A DNA stretch of 64,000 bases from DASPHG01 sp963849605. GTDB lineage: Bacteria; Actinomycetota; Thermoleophilia; Solirubrobacterales; Thermoleophilaceae. The DNA is taken from positions 992,001 through 1,056,000 of the forward strand of contig CAWKHX010000015.1 of assembly GCA_963849605.1 (NCBI GenBank), given 5' to 3'. Each line of letters opens with the position of its first letter. Position 1 is the stretch's first letter. A program made the position numbers and the translations under genes. Positions 1 through 10,060 of the stretch are shown here, piece by piece. The notes beneath the pieces are model-generated. The model did no database searches and was not told the origin of the DNA. It saw nothing but the letters and a program-made list of their open reading frames with translations.

Positions 1-186
1 GAAGGCCGCGATCGCGGCGAAGTTGAAGAGGGCGAATTCGAGACTGTCGATGCCGAAAGCGACCGCCCCAACAACTCCAACGAGGACGATAGCGACGATG
101 TAGATGAGCCAGTCGAAGAGCGCGAGTCGGCGCGTCGTCTGTCGGGCGTAGCGCCGCCGCTTCGCTCGTATCTCGCTCGCGCGCAA
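1..186 (-). CDS. possible small membrane protein, partial
   Basis: An open frame from a TTG at 186 runs off the left edge. It encodes a basic N-terminus (RAKRRRYARQTTRR) followed by one strongly hydrophobic segment (DWLIYIVAIVLVGVVGAVAF) and a second hydrophobic stretch, so it would be an integral membrane protein. A stop lies directly before the TTG. It may be a separate gene downstream of the secreted protein at 193-895, or that protein's C-terminal anchor reached through a frameshift. No family was recognised. Confidence 0.35.
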   Translation of the reverse strand, partial: MRASEIRAKRRRYARQTTRRLALFDWLIYIVAIVLVGVVGAVAFGIDSLEFALFNFAAIAAF

Positions 187-192
187 GGAAAG

Positions 193-895
193 CTACTTGG
201 GAGGTGGGGAGAGGATGTGGTGCTGCGTACTGAACGTTGATGAACACGGAGCGCGACTTGTTGCCGCGATGGTTCTCGTCCGCGCGGATACGCGCACGCC
301 ACCGGCCGTCGCGCTTCGCGACGAAGTCCTCGCTGTAGATCGAGGTCTCGTCGGTCTGCTCCGCCCCGAGCGGCGTCGTCATGACGGTCTTCCAGGTCCC
401 GCTCGGCCGCATGCGCTGCAGGAGGACGTGCTCGCCCTCATGCGCCGGGCCGACGCGGCCCGAGAACGTGATCGTCTGGCCCTCGACCGGCGTGCGGTCG
501 CTGACGCGGCGCGTGATCTTCATGCGCGACTTGACGAGGATCTCGCCGCTCGTCTCGTCCGGGGTCAGGTCCGCCACGGTCCGGTAGTTCGTGTGCTCCT
601 GGGGCTGCGCGCTGAACGTGTAGTCGCCGTTCGCGTCGGTCGTGGTCGTCTCCACTTCCTTGAACGCGCCCGTGAATGGATGCGGGTTCTCCTGGAGCTC
701 GATCGTCTTGCCGGCGTTGTCAGGTCCGCGCAGGCGGCCGGTGACTGCCACCTGCCGCGGCCACGTCTGGATCGTCGGATCGATCTCGATCGTCAGGTCC
801 GGATTGGTGTTGTCCTTCTTGGCCGTTGCTCCCAACGGCACTAGTAGCGCGGCGATCGCCGTGAGGGCGGCTGCCGCCGAGAGTGCTCTCTTCAT
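193..895 (-). CDS. secreted beta-sandwich (Ig-like) repeat protein
   Basis: The ATG at 895 is preceded by a good ribosome site (GGGAGGAA, about 9 bases upstream). Residues 1-25 form a signal peptide (MKRALSAAAALTAIAALLVP then GATAKK). The rest is beta-strand-rich, with two copies of a carboxypeptidase-regulatory or Ig-like pattern: ITGRL/GKTIELQEN near residues 45-65 and VEGQTITFSGRVGPAHEGE near 130-150. Such proteins are usually exported surface or matrix proteins. The frame stays open to the left edge. A TAG in the neighbouring frame at 193-195 is the likely natural end if one base is missing, so the C-terminus is uncertain. The plus-strand ORFs over this stretch are shadows. Confidence 0.65.
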
Positions 896-1041
896 GGTTC
901 GGTGTTCCTCCCGAAATTGCTTGTCAGGTCTCTTTTGGAACGCATGAAAGCGCCCGATGTTCCGGGGTTTGAAACGGCCGTTTCCGGGGTAGGCGCGAGC
1001 GCCGCCAAACGCGCGCGCGATTGCACAACTTTCGCCGCGGG

Positions 1042-1047
1042 TAGCCT
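1042..1047 (+). promoter_or_regulatory. -10 box TAGCCT, leaderless promoter
   Basis: TAGCCT lies 7 bases before the GTG at 1055, with TTGCAC at 1021-1026 as a possible -35. The transcript would start at or next to the start codon. Confidence 0.5.
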
Positions 1048-1054
1048 CCCGGCA

Positions 1055-1333
1055 GTGGCAGCGATCGTCGCACTCATCCAAGCCGGAAGGCGCGTCCCGT
1101 GGGCGAAGCTCATCGCCGCGGCGACATTCGTCTACGAGCGCGCCAAGAACAACCTGACGCAGGCGGAGCGGCGCGAGCTCGGGACGCTGCTCAAGAAGAC
1201 GAAGGGCGATCCGCGGAAGCTGAATGCGAAGGAGCGCTCGCGGGTCCGGAACCTGGTCGTGAAGGGTCACCGGCCGGAAGCCGAGCTAGCAGTCGGTTTG
1301 TGCCGGCGAAGCTCGCTGGTCGGCACGCAATAG
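1055..1333 (+). CDS. small basic hypothetical protein
   Basis: A 92-residue protein starting at GTG 1055. It begins with a mildly hydrophobic helix (VAAIVALIQAGRRVPWAKLI) and continues with a lysine/arginine-rich region (LTQAERRELGTLLKKTKG, KLNAKERSRVRNLV). The GTG is preferred over the upstream ATG at 902 because it has a promoter box at leaderless spacing and the codons before it read as non-coding. The last 20 or so residues look less conserved and may be out of frame. No domain was recognised. Confidence 0.5.
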   Translation: MAAIVALIQAGRRVPWAKLIAAATFVYERAKNNLTQAERRELGTLLKKTKGDPRKLNAKERSRVRNLVVKGHRPEAELAVGLCRRSSLVGTQ

Positions 1334-1648
1334 CCAGGCGACCATTCGCAAGGCGAGTACCTTGCCGCGGATCTCGCCGCATGGCGCCGGGACTTCTTGC
1401 ACGAGGAGCGTTAGCGCTTCAACGGCTATGGAAAGCGACTCATGGTCACGCGCTCGCCCAGCGGCGGTGACATGTGCGGCCAGTTCGAAGAAAACCCGCT
1501 CGTCTTGCGGCCGGGAGTCTGCGTCACGGTTCCCCGCTATGCCTGCCACGCAGACCAATATCGCGGTGCGGCGATCGATATCCACATAAGTCGAACCACG
1601 TCGGGAGTCACTCGTCAGAGACGAGGTTCTGGGCCTATCTTGGGCGCT
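1334..1648 (+). other. gene-poor stretch before the restriction island
   Basis: About 315 bases without a supportable gene. Short ORFs occur on both strands, including a 99-codon minus ORF ending at 1286, but none has a ribosome site, a convincing codon pattern or a recognisable motif. The right end holds the hsdR promoter. Confidence 0.4.
1636..1641 (+). promoter_or_regulatory. -10 box TATCTT for hsdR
   Basis: TATCTT lies 7 bases before GTG 1649, the spacing seen at many other starts in this window. It supports GTG 1649 as the hsdR start. Confidence 0.55.
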
Positions 1649-4453
1649 GTGATCGGAGGGCTAACGCCGGAACAGAAGGCGCGGGTCGAGATCGACCGGA
1701 AGCTCGACGCGGCTGGCTGGGTCGTCCAGGACTTCGCCGAGATGGACCTGACGGTCGCCGAGCGCGGGATCGCGGTCCGCGAGTTCCCGACCGCGACGGG
1801 CCGGCCGACTACCTGCTCTACGGCGACCGGAAGGCGCTCGGGCACGATCGAGGCCAAGAAGGACGGCGAGCCGCTCCTCGGCGTCGAGACCGCAGTCGGA
1901 CCGCTACGCCGAGGGCTTCGCGAAGACCGCGAAGAAGAAGGGCATCCCGGCCTGGCGCCAGCCGATGCCCTTCCACTACAGAGCACCGGCAAGGAGACGC
2001 TACTTCGCCAACCGCCTCGACCCGGACCACGCGCCGCGCGAGGTCTTCGCCTTCCACCGTCCCGAGACCCTGATCGAGATCGCCAAGACCGGCGAGACGC
2101 TGCGGCAGAAGCTGCGCGCAGATGCCGCCGCTGATCGAGGAGGGCCTGCGCGAGAACCAGGTCGCGGCGATCAAGGCGCTGGAGAAGTCGTTCGCCCGCA
2201 ACCGGCTGCGGACGCTGACGCCGCAGATCGATGGGGTCGGGCAAGACGATCCTGGCCGTCGCCGAGAGGCCTACCGGCTGCTGACGCACGGCGGGGCCGA
2301 AGCGCGGATCCTGTTCCTCGTCGACCGGCACAACCTCGGCAAGCAGGCCTGCGACGAGTTCCGGAACTACGTCACGCCTGACGACGGGCGCAAGTTCGGC
2401 GAGCTGTACAACATCCAGCTGCTGCGCTCGAACCAGATCGACCCGGCGGCCAACGTCGTCATCACGACGATCCAGCGCCTCTACTCGATCCTGCGCGGCG
2501 AGGAGGAGTTCGACGAGGAGCTCGAGGACGAGTCGGTCTTCGAGCGGGCGGCGGCGAGCAGGATCTCGAGCAGCTGCCGGTCAGCTACCAGCCGAAGATG
2601 CCGATCGAGCTGTTCGACTTCATCTTCACCGACGAGTGCCACCGCTCGATCTACGGGCGCTGGGGCCAGGTCCTCGACTACTTCGACGCCTTCCTCGTCG
2701 GCCTGACGGCGACGCCGTCGAAGTTCACCTACGGCTACTTCCAGGGCAACGTCGTCGCGCCCTACACCTACGAGCAGTCGGTCATCGACGGCGTCAACGT
2801 CGATTACACCGTCTACCGGATCGAGACCGAGGTCTCCGAGGCAGGCGCGACCGTCGGCGAGGGCGAGTGGGTCAAGGTCCGCGACCGGCTGACGCGCGAG
2901 CAGGCCTACAAGGAGCTCGAAGACGAGCTGACCTACGACGCGGCCAAGCTCGACCGCGCCGTCGTCGCCGAGGACCAGATCCGGACCGTCGATCCGGACC
3001 TTCCGCGACAAGGTCCAGACCGAGATCTTCCCCGGCCGGGCGGAGGTCCCGAAGACGGTCGTCTTCTGCAAGCACGAGAACCACGCCGAGGACGTCCTGC
3101 GGATCATCCGCGAGGAGTTCGGCCGCGGCTCGGACTTCGCCCGAAGATCACCTACAAGACCGAGGGCTCGACCGCAGCACATCCAGGACTTCCGCACCGA
3201 TCCGCAGTTCCGGATCGCCGTCTCGGTCGACCAGATCTCGACCGGCACCGACATCAAGCCGGTCGAGTGCCTGCTCTTCCTGCGCATGGTCCAGAGCCGC
3301 GGTCCTACTTCGAGCAGATGAAGGGCCGCGGCGTCCGGAAGATCGACACGACGACTTCTGGGCGGTCACGCCCGGTGCAAGGAGCAGGGCGTGATCAAGG
3401 ACCACTTCGTCATCGTCGACTGCGTCGGCCTGACCGACGAGGACCGGGCCTGGGCCGAGACGCGGCCGCTCGACCGCAAGCCGAGCGTCCGCTGAAGACC
3501 TCCTCCAGGACATCGCGCAGGGCGATCACCGACGACGATCTGCTGGCGACGGTCGCCGCGCGCCTCGACCGGCCTCGAAGGCAAGCTCGACGCCAGAGGA
3601 CGAGGCCGAGATCGCTGAGGTGGCCGGCAGCTCGCTCGAGCGAGATCGCCGAGGCGCTGGTTGACGGCCACCGATGAGGACCGCGATCGCGCGAGGTCGC
3701 CGCGCGAGCGAGCTCGCGACGAGGAGCGCGAGCCGACCGAAGAGGAGATGGCCGCGGTCAAGGAGCGGCTGGTCGACGAGGCGGTCGCGCCGCTGCTGAA
3801 GGCCGAGGTCCGCGAGAAGATCCTCACTGCTCCAGACCCAGACCGAGCAGATCATCGACATCGCCACCCAGGACAGGCTGGTCTCGGCCGGCTTCATCGA
3901 CGACGGCGAGGCCGAGGCGCTCGTCGAGACCTTCGAGGAGTGGATCAAGGAGCACCACGACGAGTACGTCGCCCTGAAGGCCTACTTCGACAGCCCTACG
4001 ACGCAGCGCCCGACCCTCGCCGACATCAAGGAGCTGGCCAAGGCGATCGAGGCGCCGCCGCTGAACTTGACGCACCGAGCGGCTCTGGGAGGCCTACGAG
4101 AAGCTCGAGAGCGCAAGGTCCGCGGCGAGGGCGGCAAGATCCTCGCCGACATCGTCTCTCTGATCCGTTTCGCCGTCGGCCAGGACGAGGAGCTGACCCG
4201 CACGCCGATCGTCCGGCTGCGCTTCGATCTCTGGCTGACCGAGCAGGAGTCGAACGGGCGAAAGTTCAGCGCGGAACAGCGTGGCTGGCTGATGATGGTC
4301 CGCGACCACATGGCCGACCTCACTGACCATCGAGCCCGACGACTTCGACCTCGATCCCTTCGCCCAGGAGGGCGGACTGGCGCCGCCTACAGCGTCTTCG
4401 GCAACGAACTGACGCCGCTCCTCGACGAGCTGAACGAGGAGCTGGCGGTATGA
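1649..4453 (+). pseudogene. hsdR: type I restriction enzyme subunit R (HsdR), frameshifted as sequenced
   Basis: This is the motor and nuclease subunit of a type I restriction-modification system, which translocates DNA and cuts unmethylated targets. About 935 codons are present. Read across frames, one sees an N-terminal nuclease region (YLLYGDRKALG, then IEAKKDGEPL, the ExK part of PD-(D/E)XK), a Walker A region (VGSGKT near 2235), the DECH box (IFTDECHRSIYGRWG near 2628), motif III (GLTATPSKFTYGYF near 2700), the later helicase motif VSVDQISTGTDIKPVECL near 3215, and an EcoEI-type C-terminal domain ending LTPLLDELNEELAV. Roughly a dozen single-base shifts break the frame, yet the span equals a full-length HsdR, so sequencing indels are likelier than decay. 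Its stop overlaps the hsdS start (ATGA). Confidence 0.9.
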
Positions 4454-5750
4454 GCGGCGAACGGCGACGGAGCCACCCGAGCTGCCGGAGGGGTGGGAGT
4501 GGATTTCCCTCGAGCGGTCGCGGGGGAGGAGGCGAATCTTCATCGACGGCGACTGGATCCTGTCCGAGGATCTGAAGTCGCGGCATGATGTTCGGCTGCT
4601 CCAGCTGGGGGACATCGGTGAGGCGGTTCCTGGACAGGTCGCGAAGATGGATCTCGAAGCTAGCGCTTCGAGGAACTTGGGTGCACCGAGGTGAGGCGGG
4701 CGACTACTGATCTCTCGGATGGCAGAGCCGATAGCGCGGGCTTGTCGAGTTCCGCCACTCGGGATCGCGTCGTCACGGCGGTAGACGTACGATTTGCCGG
4801 TCGCGAACCCGGAGTTCGATGCCGGATTGTGTTGCATCGCGTTGAACAGCGCGTCATTCGTGTCGCAGGCTGCAGGAGGCTCGGGCACGACTCGGCAAGC
4901 GCGATCACGCGTAAAAAGCTCGGGAAGTTGCGCTGTCCAAGCCTCCGCTCGAGGAGCAGCGACGAATAGTCGGGCGCATGCAGAAGCTCGTCGGGGCAGG
5001 CCGCTGGACGCGGAGGCTCGCTCGAGAAGCCGAGGCCATGCTTAGAGCGCACATCCGCGATCTGGCAACCTCGGGGCTCCTGGACGACTCCCGCGGATGG
5101 CCCGCAAGCTCGCCGGAAGGAGTGCGTGCGAGCTCGACGCGGTCGCTCGGATAGAACGGGACGTTCGGGAGCGCTCAGGCGTCCGAGCCGCGAATCTCTA
5201 CGCCCGGTGATGGTCGAACTTCGACGGCACGGCTCAAGGACGATGCGGCTCAAGCGGGATCGGAGACAAGTCGATACCGCATCTCCAGCGAGGAGACCTC
5301 GGAGAGTGAAGTGGAGCGGTAATCGCTCGAGTCGCATTGTGAGTCTGGTCTGGGTCCAGCGAGAGCCCTGCTTCCGTCGGGCGCTCCTCGCATCCGCGTC
5401 GCTACGCGCGACTTCAGTGGACATCGTCGCGAGTACCTCAGCGCTTGACCCGGCCCGGACGCTGCGTCGCTCGAACCTCCCTGCTCGTCGGGCGACACTT
5501 TCCGGAGATCTGCTATCGGCGGACGCACGACTGGCGTCGGCATCGCGGAGTCTCCCATGCGGACCCTGGACGCACAGCTCGAGGTCCGACGAAGGCAGTG
5601 CGCAGGCTCGCAACGCAGCTTCCACTGAGCTCGACGGCAGACGTACGCACCTCACGGCGAGGCGAGCGTCGTCAGAGCGACGTGCTTTCTCGGTCGAATC
5701 AGTCCAGGCTCTCGCGCGAGGCGGAAGCCGCTCTCCGCGCTGCAGCGTGA
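4450..5750 (+). pseudogene. hsdS: type I restriction-modification specificity subunit (HsdS), frameshifted
   Basis: The specificity subunit reads the bipartite DNA target for the R and M subunits. ATG 4450 overlaps the hsdR stop. The frames piece together LPEGWEWISL, then IFIDGDWILSEDLKSRHDV, RLLQLGDIG, GDYLISRMAEPIARACR, LNSASFVSQAAG, GTTRQ and ITRKKLGKL. This is the normal order of the first target-recognition domain and its closing element. The second half (about 5060-5750) is much harder to read. ELDAVARIERDV near 5130 and a helical ending SRLSREAEAALRAAA hint at the second recognition domain and distal coiled coil. The total span, about 433 codons, is normal for HsdS. Codon bias weakens in the second half, as is common for recognition domains. 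Confidence 0.75.
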
Positions 5751-5772
5751 GGGTATGCGAGGCTAGCTAGCC

Positions 5773-7320
5773 GTGACGAAAGCCATGAATGAACACTCAC
5801 GCCAACTCGTCCAGAAGCTCTGGAACTTCTGCAACCTCCTCCGCGACGACGGACTCTCGTACGGCGACTACGTTGAGCAGCTCACCTACCTGCTCTTCCT
5901 CAAGATGGCTCACGAGCGGACGCAGCCTCCGTCACCAGGAGTCGCGGATCCCTGAGGGCTCGATTGGCCGTCGCTTCTGAGGGACGGCCCTGAGCTCGAG
6001 ACGCCTACACGGTCCTGCTCAACGAGCTGGCCGCGAGTCGGGCACACTCGGCCTGATCTTCCGCAAGGCGCAGAACCGGATCCAGGACCCGGCCAAGCTG
6101 CGGCGCCTGATCGTCGATCTGATCGAGCCCGAGACATGGACCGGGATCGACGCCGACGTCAAGGGCGACGCCTACGAGGGCCTGCTCGAGAAGAACGCCG
6201 CCGACACCAAATCGGGTGCCGGTCAGTACTTCACGCCGCGCGCCCTGATCAAGGCCATGGTCGACGTGATGCAGCCTGCGCCCGGTCAGAGGGTCGCTGA
6301 TCCCTGCTGCGGTACCGGCGGCTTCCTGCTCGCCGCACACGACTACATCGCGGACAACCATGAACTAGACCGCGACGAGAAGAAGTTCCTCCGCGACCAG
6401 GCCTTCTCGGGCACGGAGATCGTCGACAACACCGCGCGCCTTTGCGCGATGAACCTGTTCCTCCACAACATCGGCTCCCGCGATCCCGACGCCGATCCCG
6501 CCGATCACGGTCCGCGACGCGCTGATCGCCGAGCCCACGAGCAAGGTCGACATGGTCCTGACCAATCCGCCCTTCGGTCGCAAGTCGTCGGTGACGATGG
6601 TCGGCGAGGACGGCAAGGTCGCAAAGCAGCGACATCGACATCCAGCGTCAGGACTTCTGGGCCACGACCTCGAACAAGCAGCTCAACTTCATCCAGCACA
6701 TCCGCTCGATGCTCAAGATCGGCGGCCGCAGCGTCGTCCTGCCAGACAACGTGCTCTTTGAGGGCGGGGCCGGGGAGACGATACGCTGGCCGGCTGCTGG
6801 AGGAGTGCGATGTCCACACGATGCTGCGCCTGCCGACCGGCATCTTCTACGCGCAGGGCGTCAAGGCGAACGTCGTCTTCCTCGAGCGGAGGCGCCCGGA
6901 CGCAGGCCGCGACCGGGGAGCTGTGGGTCTACGACTTCCGTACGAACAAGCACTTCACGCTCAAGACCGGACCCTCAAGCGCTCGGACCTTGACGAATTC
7001 GTCCCGGCCTACAAGCCGGGCAGGCGGCATCGAGCGCGAGGAGAGTGAGCAGTTCAAGCGCTGGAACTTCGAACAGATCGAAGCGCGACCAGGGTTCAAC
7101 CTGGACATCTGGGCGGATGTCCAAGACGAGTCGCTCGACGACGCGGCAAACCTGCCGGCGCCGGAGGTGATCGCGGAGGAGATCGTGGAGAGCCTGACCG
7201 CGGCTCGTCGCAGTTCCCGGCCGTGCGCATGAACTCGGGCGACGGCGCGGACGGATCCGAACGGTCCGCGAGGAAGATGCCACCGCCCAGTTGCTGCCGG
7301 ACGAAGAGAACCGGATCTAG
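5773..7320 (+). pseudogene. hsdM: type I restriction-modification methyltransferase subunit (HsdM), frameshifted
   Basis: An N6-adenine methyltransferase that protects host DNA and forms the M2S core of the complex. It starts at GTG 5773, 22 bases after hsdS. Visible parts are the N-terminal HsdM helical domain (LVQKLWNFCNLLRDDGLSYG, VEQLTYLLFLKMAHE), then GAGQYFTPRALIKAMVDVMQ, SAM motif I (ADPCCGTGGFLLAAH near 6300), and catalytic NPPF (VLTNPPFGRKSS near 6560). These are followed by LLEECDVHTMLRLPTGIFYA and VKANVVFLE, and a C-terminal HsdS-contact region. At least eight single-base shifts occur. The best reading ends at TAG 7318-7320 (QLLPDEENRI), giving about 515 codons, a normal length. 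Confidence 0.88.
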
Positions 7321-7359
7321 TTTTGGCGCATACGTATGCACTGATACCGGGGACCCGGA

Positions 7360-7365
7360 TAGGTT
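7360..7365 (+). promoter_or_regulatory. -10 box TAGGTT for the DUF91-like nuclease
   Basis: TAGGTT lies 6 bases before GTG 7372. This suggests the nuclease-glycosylase pair has its own leaderless promoter rather than depending only on the hsd operon. Confidence 0.5.
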
Positions 7366-7371
7366 CTGCGC

Positions 7372-8498
7372 GTGCCCGTTGAGTTCGGCATCTGGCGCGT
7401 CGATGGCGACGACACCGTGCCCGTCACCACACAAGCGCTCGAGAACGAGGCCAAGCTCGGAGACGATTATCGAGCGTGACCCGAGCATCCTCGGCCTCGA
7501 CGTTCTTCTAATCATCGGCCGGCGGGTCATCAACTCGTTCGGCAAACGGCTCGACCTCCTTGCGATGGACTCGGAGGGTGCGCTCTATGTAATTGAGGTC
7601 AGAGAAGGATCGAACCCCCCGCGAGGTTGTCGCTCAGGCTCTCGACTACGGCTACTGGGTCGCCGATCTAACGCTCGAGACGTGTGGCCGAGGCCTACGC
7701 CAAGCACAACGGCGGTGACTCGAGGAGGGCTTCGCGAGCGCTTCGACAGTGATCCCGCCTGACGAGCTGAGCGCCGATCACCAGCTTGTCATCGTCGCCT
7801 CCACGATCGACCCAGCGACCGACCGGATCGTCCCAGTACGTCCGGCCGTCACGGAGTCCCCATCAACGTCGTCTTCTTCCAGTACTTCAAGGAGGGCGAT
7901 CGCGAGTTTCTGGCGCGAACGTGGGACGCAGACCCCGGCGGTCGAAGAGAAGGCGCCGGCCCGGAAGGAGGCTAAGAAGCCGAAGGTGCCGTGGAACGGG
8001 CAGGATTTCTATGTCGCATTCGGCGAGGGACCACACCGCAACTGGGACGACGCCGTTAGGTACGGGTTCGTCAGCGGCGGGGGCGGAAGCTGGTACTCGA
8101 AAACCCTTCAGCAGCTATTCGTCGGCGCACACATCTTCGCGTTCATCCCGAAGACCGGCTACGTCGGCGTCGGGACCATGACAAAACCGCGCGTCTGGCC
8201 CGCGAATTCGAAGTTGATATCGACGGCGGCAAGAGGCTTGCCTCTTTGACCTCGACCTCAAGGCCGATCCGACACGCGGAGGAGAGGCCGACGAGGAGAA
8301 GCTCGAGCACGTCGTCGGCGTCAAATGGATCAAGACCGTGCCGCGTGAGCAAGCGGTCTGGGAGAAGAGGATGTTCGCCAACCAGAACACTGTTGTCCGA
8401 CCTCCCGCGATCCGTTTACGCTCGAGCGGCTAGCGGACGCATTCGGCCTGGACGGCGACGAGCGCGGCGGACGATCGGGGCTACACCCGCTCGAGTGA
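7372..8498 (+). pseudogene. DUF91/NucS-C-like PD-(D/E)XK nuclease family protein, frameshifted
   Basis: The frames assemble to an N-terminal nuclease-like core: VPVEFGIWRVDGDD, then IIERDPSILGLDVLLIIGRR, INSFGKRLDLLAMDSEGALY, VIEV(K), VVAQALDYGYWVADLTLE. The D in RLDLLA and the E in YVIEVK match the D...ExK pattern of NucS/RecB-like nucleases. Residues from about 250 form a second domain (PWNGQDFYVAFGEGPHRNWD, RYGFVSGGGGSWYS, GYVGVG) and the end reads FTLERLADAFGLDGDE. The span of about 375 codons is right for this actinobacterial family, but at least six shifts break it. Its TGA overlaps the GTG of the next gene (GTGA), so the two are probably translationally coupled. The exact substrate is unknown; a role in DNA repair or defence is inferred. 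Confidence 0.7.
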
Positions 8499-9164
8499 CG
8501 GACGCCGCCGGGACTGACCTCGCTTTACGACGAGATCTATCGATGCGAGCGATGCTTCGGCGCGCCCGGCTGCCGAATGGCGCCCGATCCAGAGCGCGTG
8601 CCGCGCGAGGTGATACCGAGGCGCTCGAGTCGAAAGTGATGCTCCTCGGCGAGTCCCTCGGAGGGAAGACGCAGCGCGTGTCGGGGCGGCCGTACTTGAC
8701 GCGAGAAGAGGTGCTGATCGACACCGGCGGGACACTCTGATCAGTTCTTAGGTCGTTTCGGTTACACCATCCGCCCCGGCCAGCAGCGCCACTACGTGTA
8801 CTCAACCGATGCTGTTCAGCGTTGGCCGGGGCTGAAGGAAAACGGCAAGAAGCGTGATCCGTCGCCGCAGGAGGTCGCCAACTGCTTTCCATAGCTCGAG
8901 GAGGAGCTGGCGCTAGTCGAGCCGCGGGTCCTCGTCGTGATGGGCCTGCCGGCGGCTAAGCAGTTTTTTCCCCGTTACGCCGGCCTCAAGGTGAGGCGCC
9001 TGAGTGAGGTTCTCGGCCGGCGCTTCGATCTCGAGATCGCAGGGCGGGACGTCGCCGTCTTCGCCATCACCCACCCGTCGCCGCTCGCGCGGGGTCCGGG
9101 ACGGGCAGAGCTTTACGAGCACGTCGGCAGCGAGATCGCAGCACTGCTCAGACCGAGCGACTAG
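8495..9164 (+). pseudogene. uracil-DNA glycosylase superfamily protein, frameshifted
   Basis: About 223 codons starting at GTG 8495. Assembled frames give LYDEIYRCERCFGAPGCRM, then VMLLGESLGGKTQRVSGRPY (the motif-1 region), HYVYSTDAVQRWPGLKENGK, VEPRVLVVMGLPAAKQFFP and HPSPLARGPGRAELYEHVG (the HPSP-type motif 2). This is the order seen in small uracil-DNA glycosylase-superfamily proteins, which flip out and excise bases. The polar residue of motif 1 differs from classical UDG, so the excised base is open. The frame changes at least twice, and one in-frame TAG (near 8895) stands where tyrosine is expected. It is coupled to the DUF91-like gene and convergent with the nuclease at 9148-10056. Confidence 0.65.
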
Positions 9165-10056
9165 GGACAGCAAGTGGATCTTTTGCGGCGGCGCTAGCGA
9201 GAGACGGCGACGTCGTATCGCTGGCGTCCTGGCGAACGTGCTGGTCCGCCCATGCCGGCTGGCCGAGACGCGACCACTCCGCCCAGAGCTGGTCGTAGGT
9301 CATCGCATGGAAGGAAGGCGGGGACCCGGCGACACGGCTGGTGAATGCCGTCACCTCGCCCCGGTGCGCACGCACCTCGGTGAGCTCGTCTGCGTTGGTC
9401 GGCTCCCAGTACACGTAGACGAGGTGGCGATGGATCAGGGTCGGGTACTGCTTATTCAGCCCGAGCGCATGCTTCAGTAACTGATCGACGTCCAGAAAGC
9501 GCGTGGCGTAGTTGCCTGCGATCGCCGCGTCGAGGGTCTCTCGCCAACCACCGGTGAACAGGGCGCCGCACTCTTCTCGGGAGTAAGCCGGGCGCCACGC
9601 CTTCGCGGGGTGGCCGGCCAGGGGCTCGGTGAGCTTGGACTCGACGCCGGCGGCGACGCCCGGGGCATAGCCAGCACATCGAGGTTCGGCGCCCGACCGG
9701 CCGGGAAAATGCGACCCTCGCCTCGATCCGCATCGTGTCGAAGCCGCCGATCCCGCTGAGGCGCAGGTCCTCCTCGCTTCCGAGCCACCGGCCGAAGGCA
9801 TTGAACGCCAACGTCGCGGACAAGTGGGGGCGTGCGCATCGGGAAGTTGTCCGGCGGGACTGACCTGAAGCTCGCCACCGTCGCCCTGCTCCAGCTGAGC
9901 GCGCAGGACGGCCGCCTGCCACGGCGCGAGTCCGCTGAGCAGGTTGTCCTCGAATAGGTCTGTTCGGTCACCGACCATCGCGCGTGCCCGCATGTCCGGC
10001 AGGAGCACGCGAAGCCGGTCGACCAGTGCGCTGACGGCCAGAGTCTTCGCGCTCAT
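9148..10056 (-). CDS. PGN_0703-like putative restriction endonuclease
   Basis: ATG 10056 has a clear ribosome site (GGGAGG). The N-terminus reads DLFEDNLLSGLAPWQAAVLR. Assembled frames then give LSATLAFNAFGRWLGSEEDL, LSGIGGFDTMRIEARVAF, PNLDVLA and GVESKLTEPL. The D of NLDVLA and the E-x-K of VESK form a PD-(D/E)XK nuclease core in the layout of the PGN_0703 family. The C-terminal part (LLKHALGLNKQYPTLIHRHL, VYVYWEPTNADE) also fits. Two compensating shifts occur near 9680-9830. It is the last gene of a seven-gene minus-strand operon, starting 4 bases after the stop of the gene before it. A defensive nuclease role is inferred from family and context. Confidence 0.65.
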   Translation of the reverse strand: MSAKTLAVSALVDRLRVLLPDMRARAMVGDRTDLFEDNLLSGLAPWQAAVLRAQLEQGDGGELQVSPAGQLPDAHAPTCPRRWRSMPSAGGSEARRTCASAGSAASTRCGSRRGSHFPGRSGAEPRCAGYAPGVAAGVESKLTEPLAGHPAKAWRPAYSREECGALFTGGWRETLDAAIAGNYATRFLDVDQLLKHALGLNKQYPTLIHRHLVYVYWEPTNADELTEVRAHRGEVTAFTSRVAGSPPSFHAMTYDQLWAEWSRLGQPAWADQHVRQDASDTTSPSLASAAAKDPLAVPSRSV

Positions 10057-10060
10057 GTCC

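Noticed and set aside
197..844. 215-codon plus-strand ORF
   Set aside because: It is the antisense of a secreted protein on the minus strand that has a ribosome site and signal peptide; the plus-strand protein is arginine-rich with no motif.
1286..1585. 99-codon minus-strand ORF
   Set aside because: No ribosome site, no motif, and it overlaps the end of the small plus gene. Kept only as part of the gene-poor stretch.
5126..5770. 214-codon plus-strand ORF
   Set aside because: Arg/Ser-rich shadow in one frame of the broken second half of hsdS.
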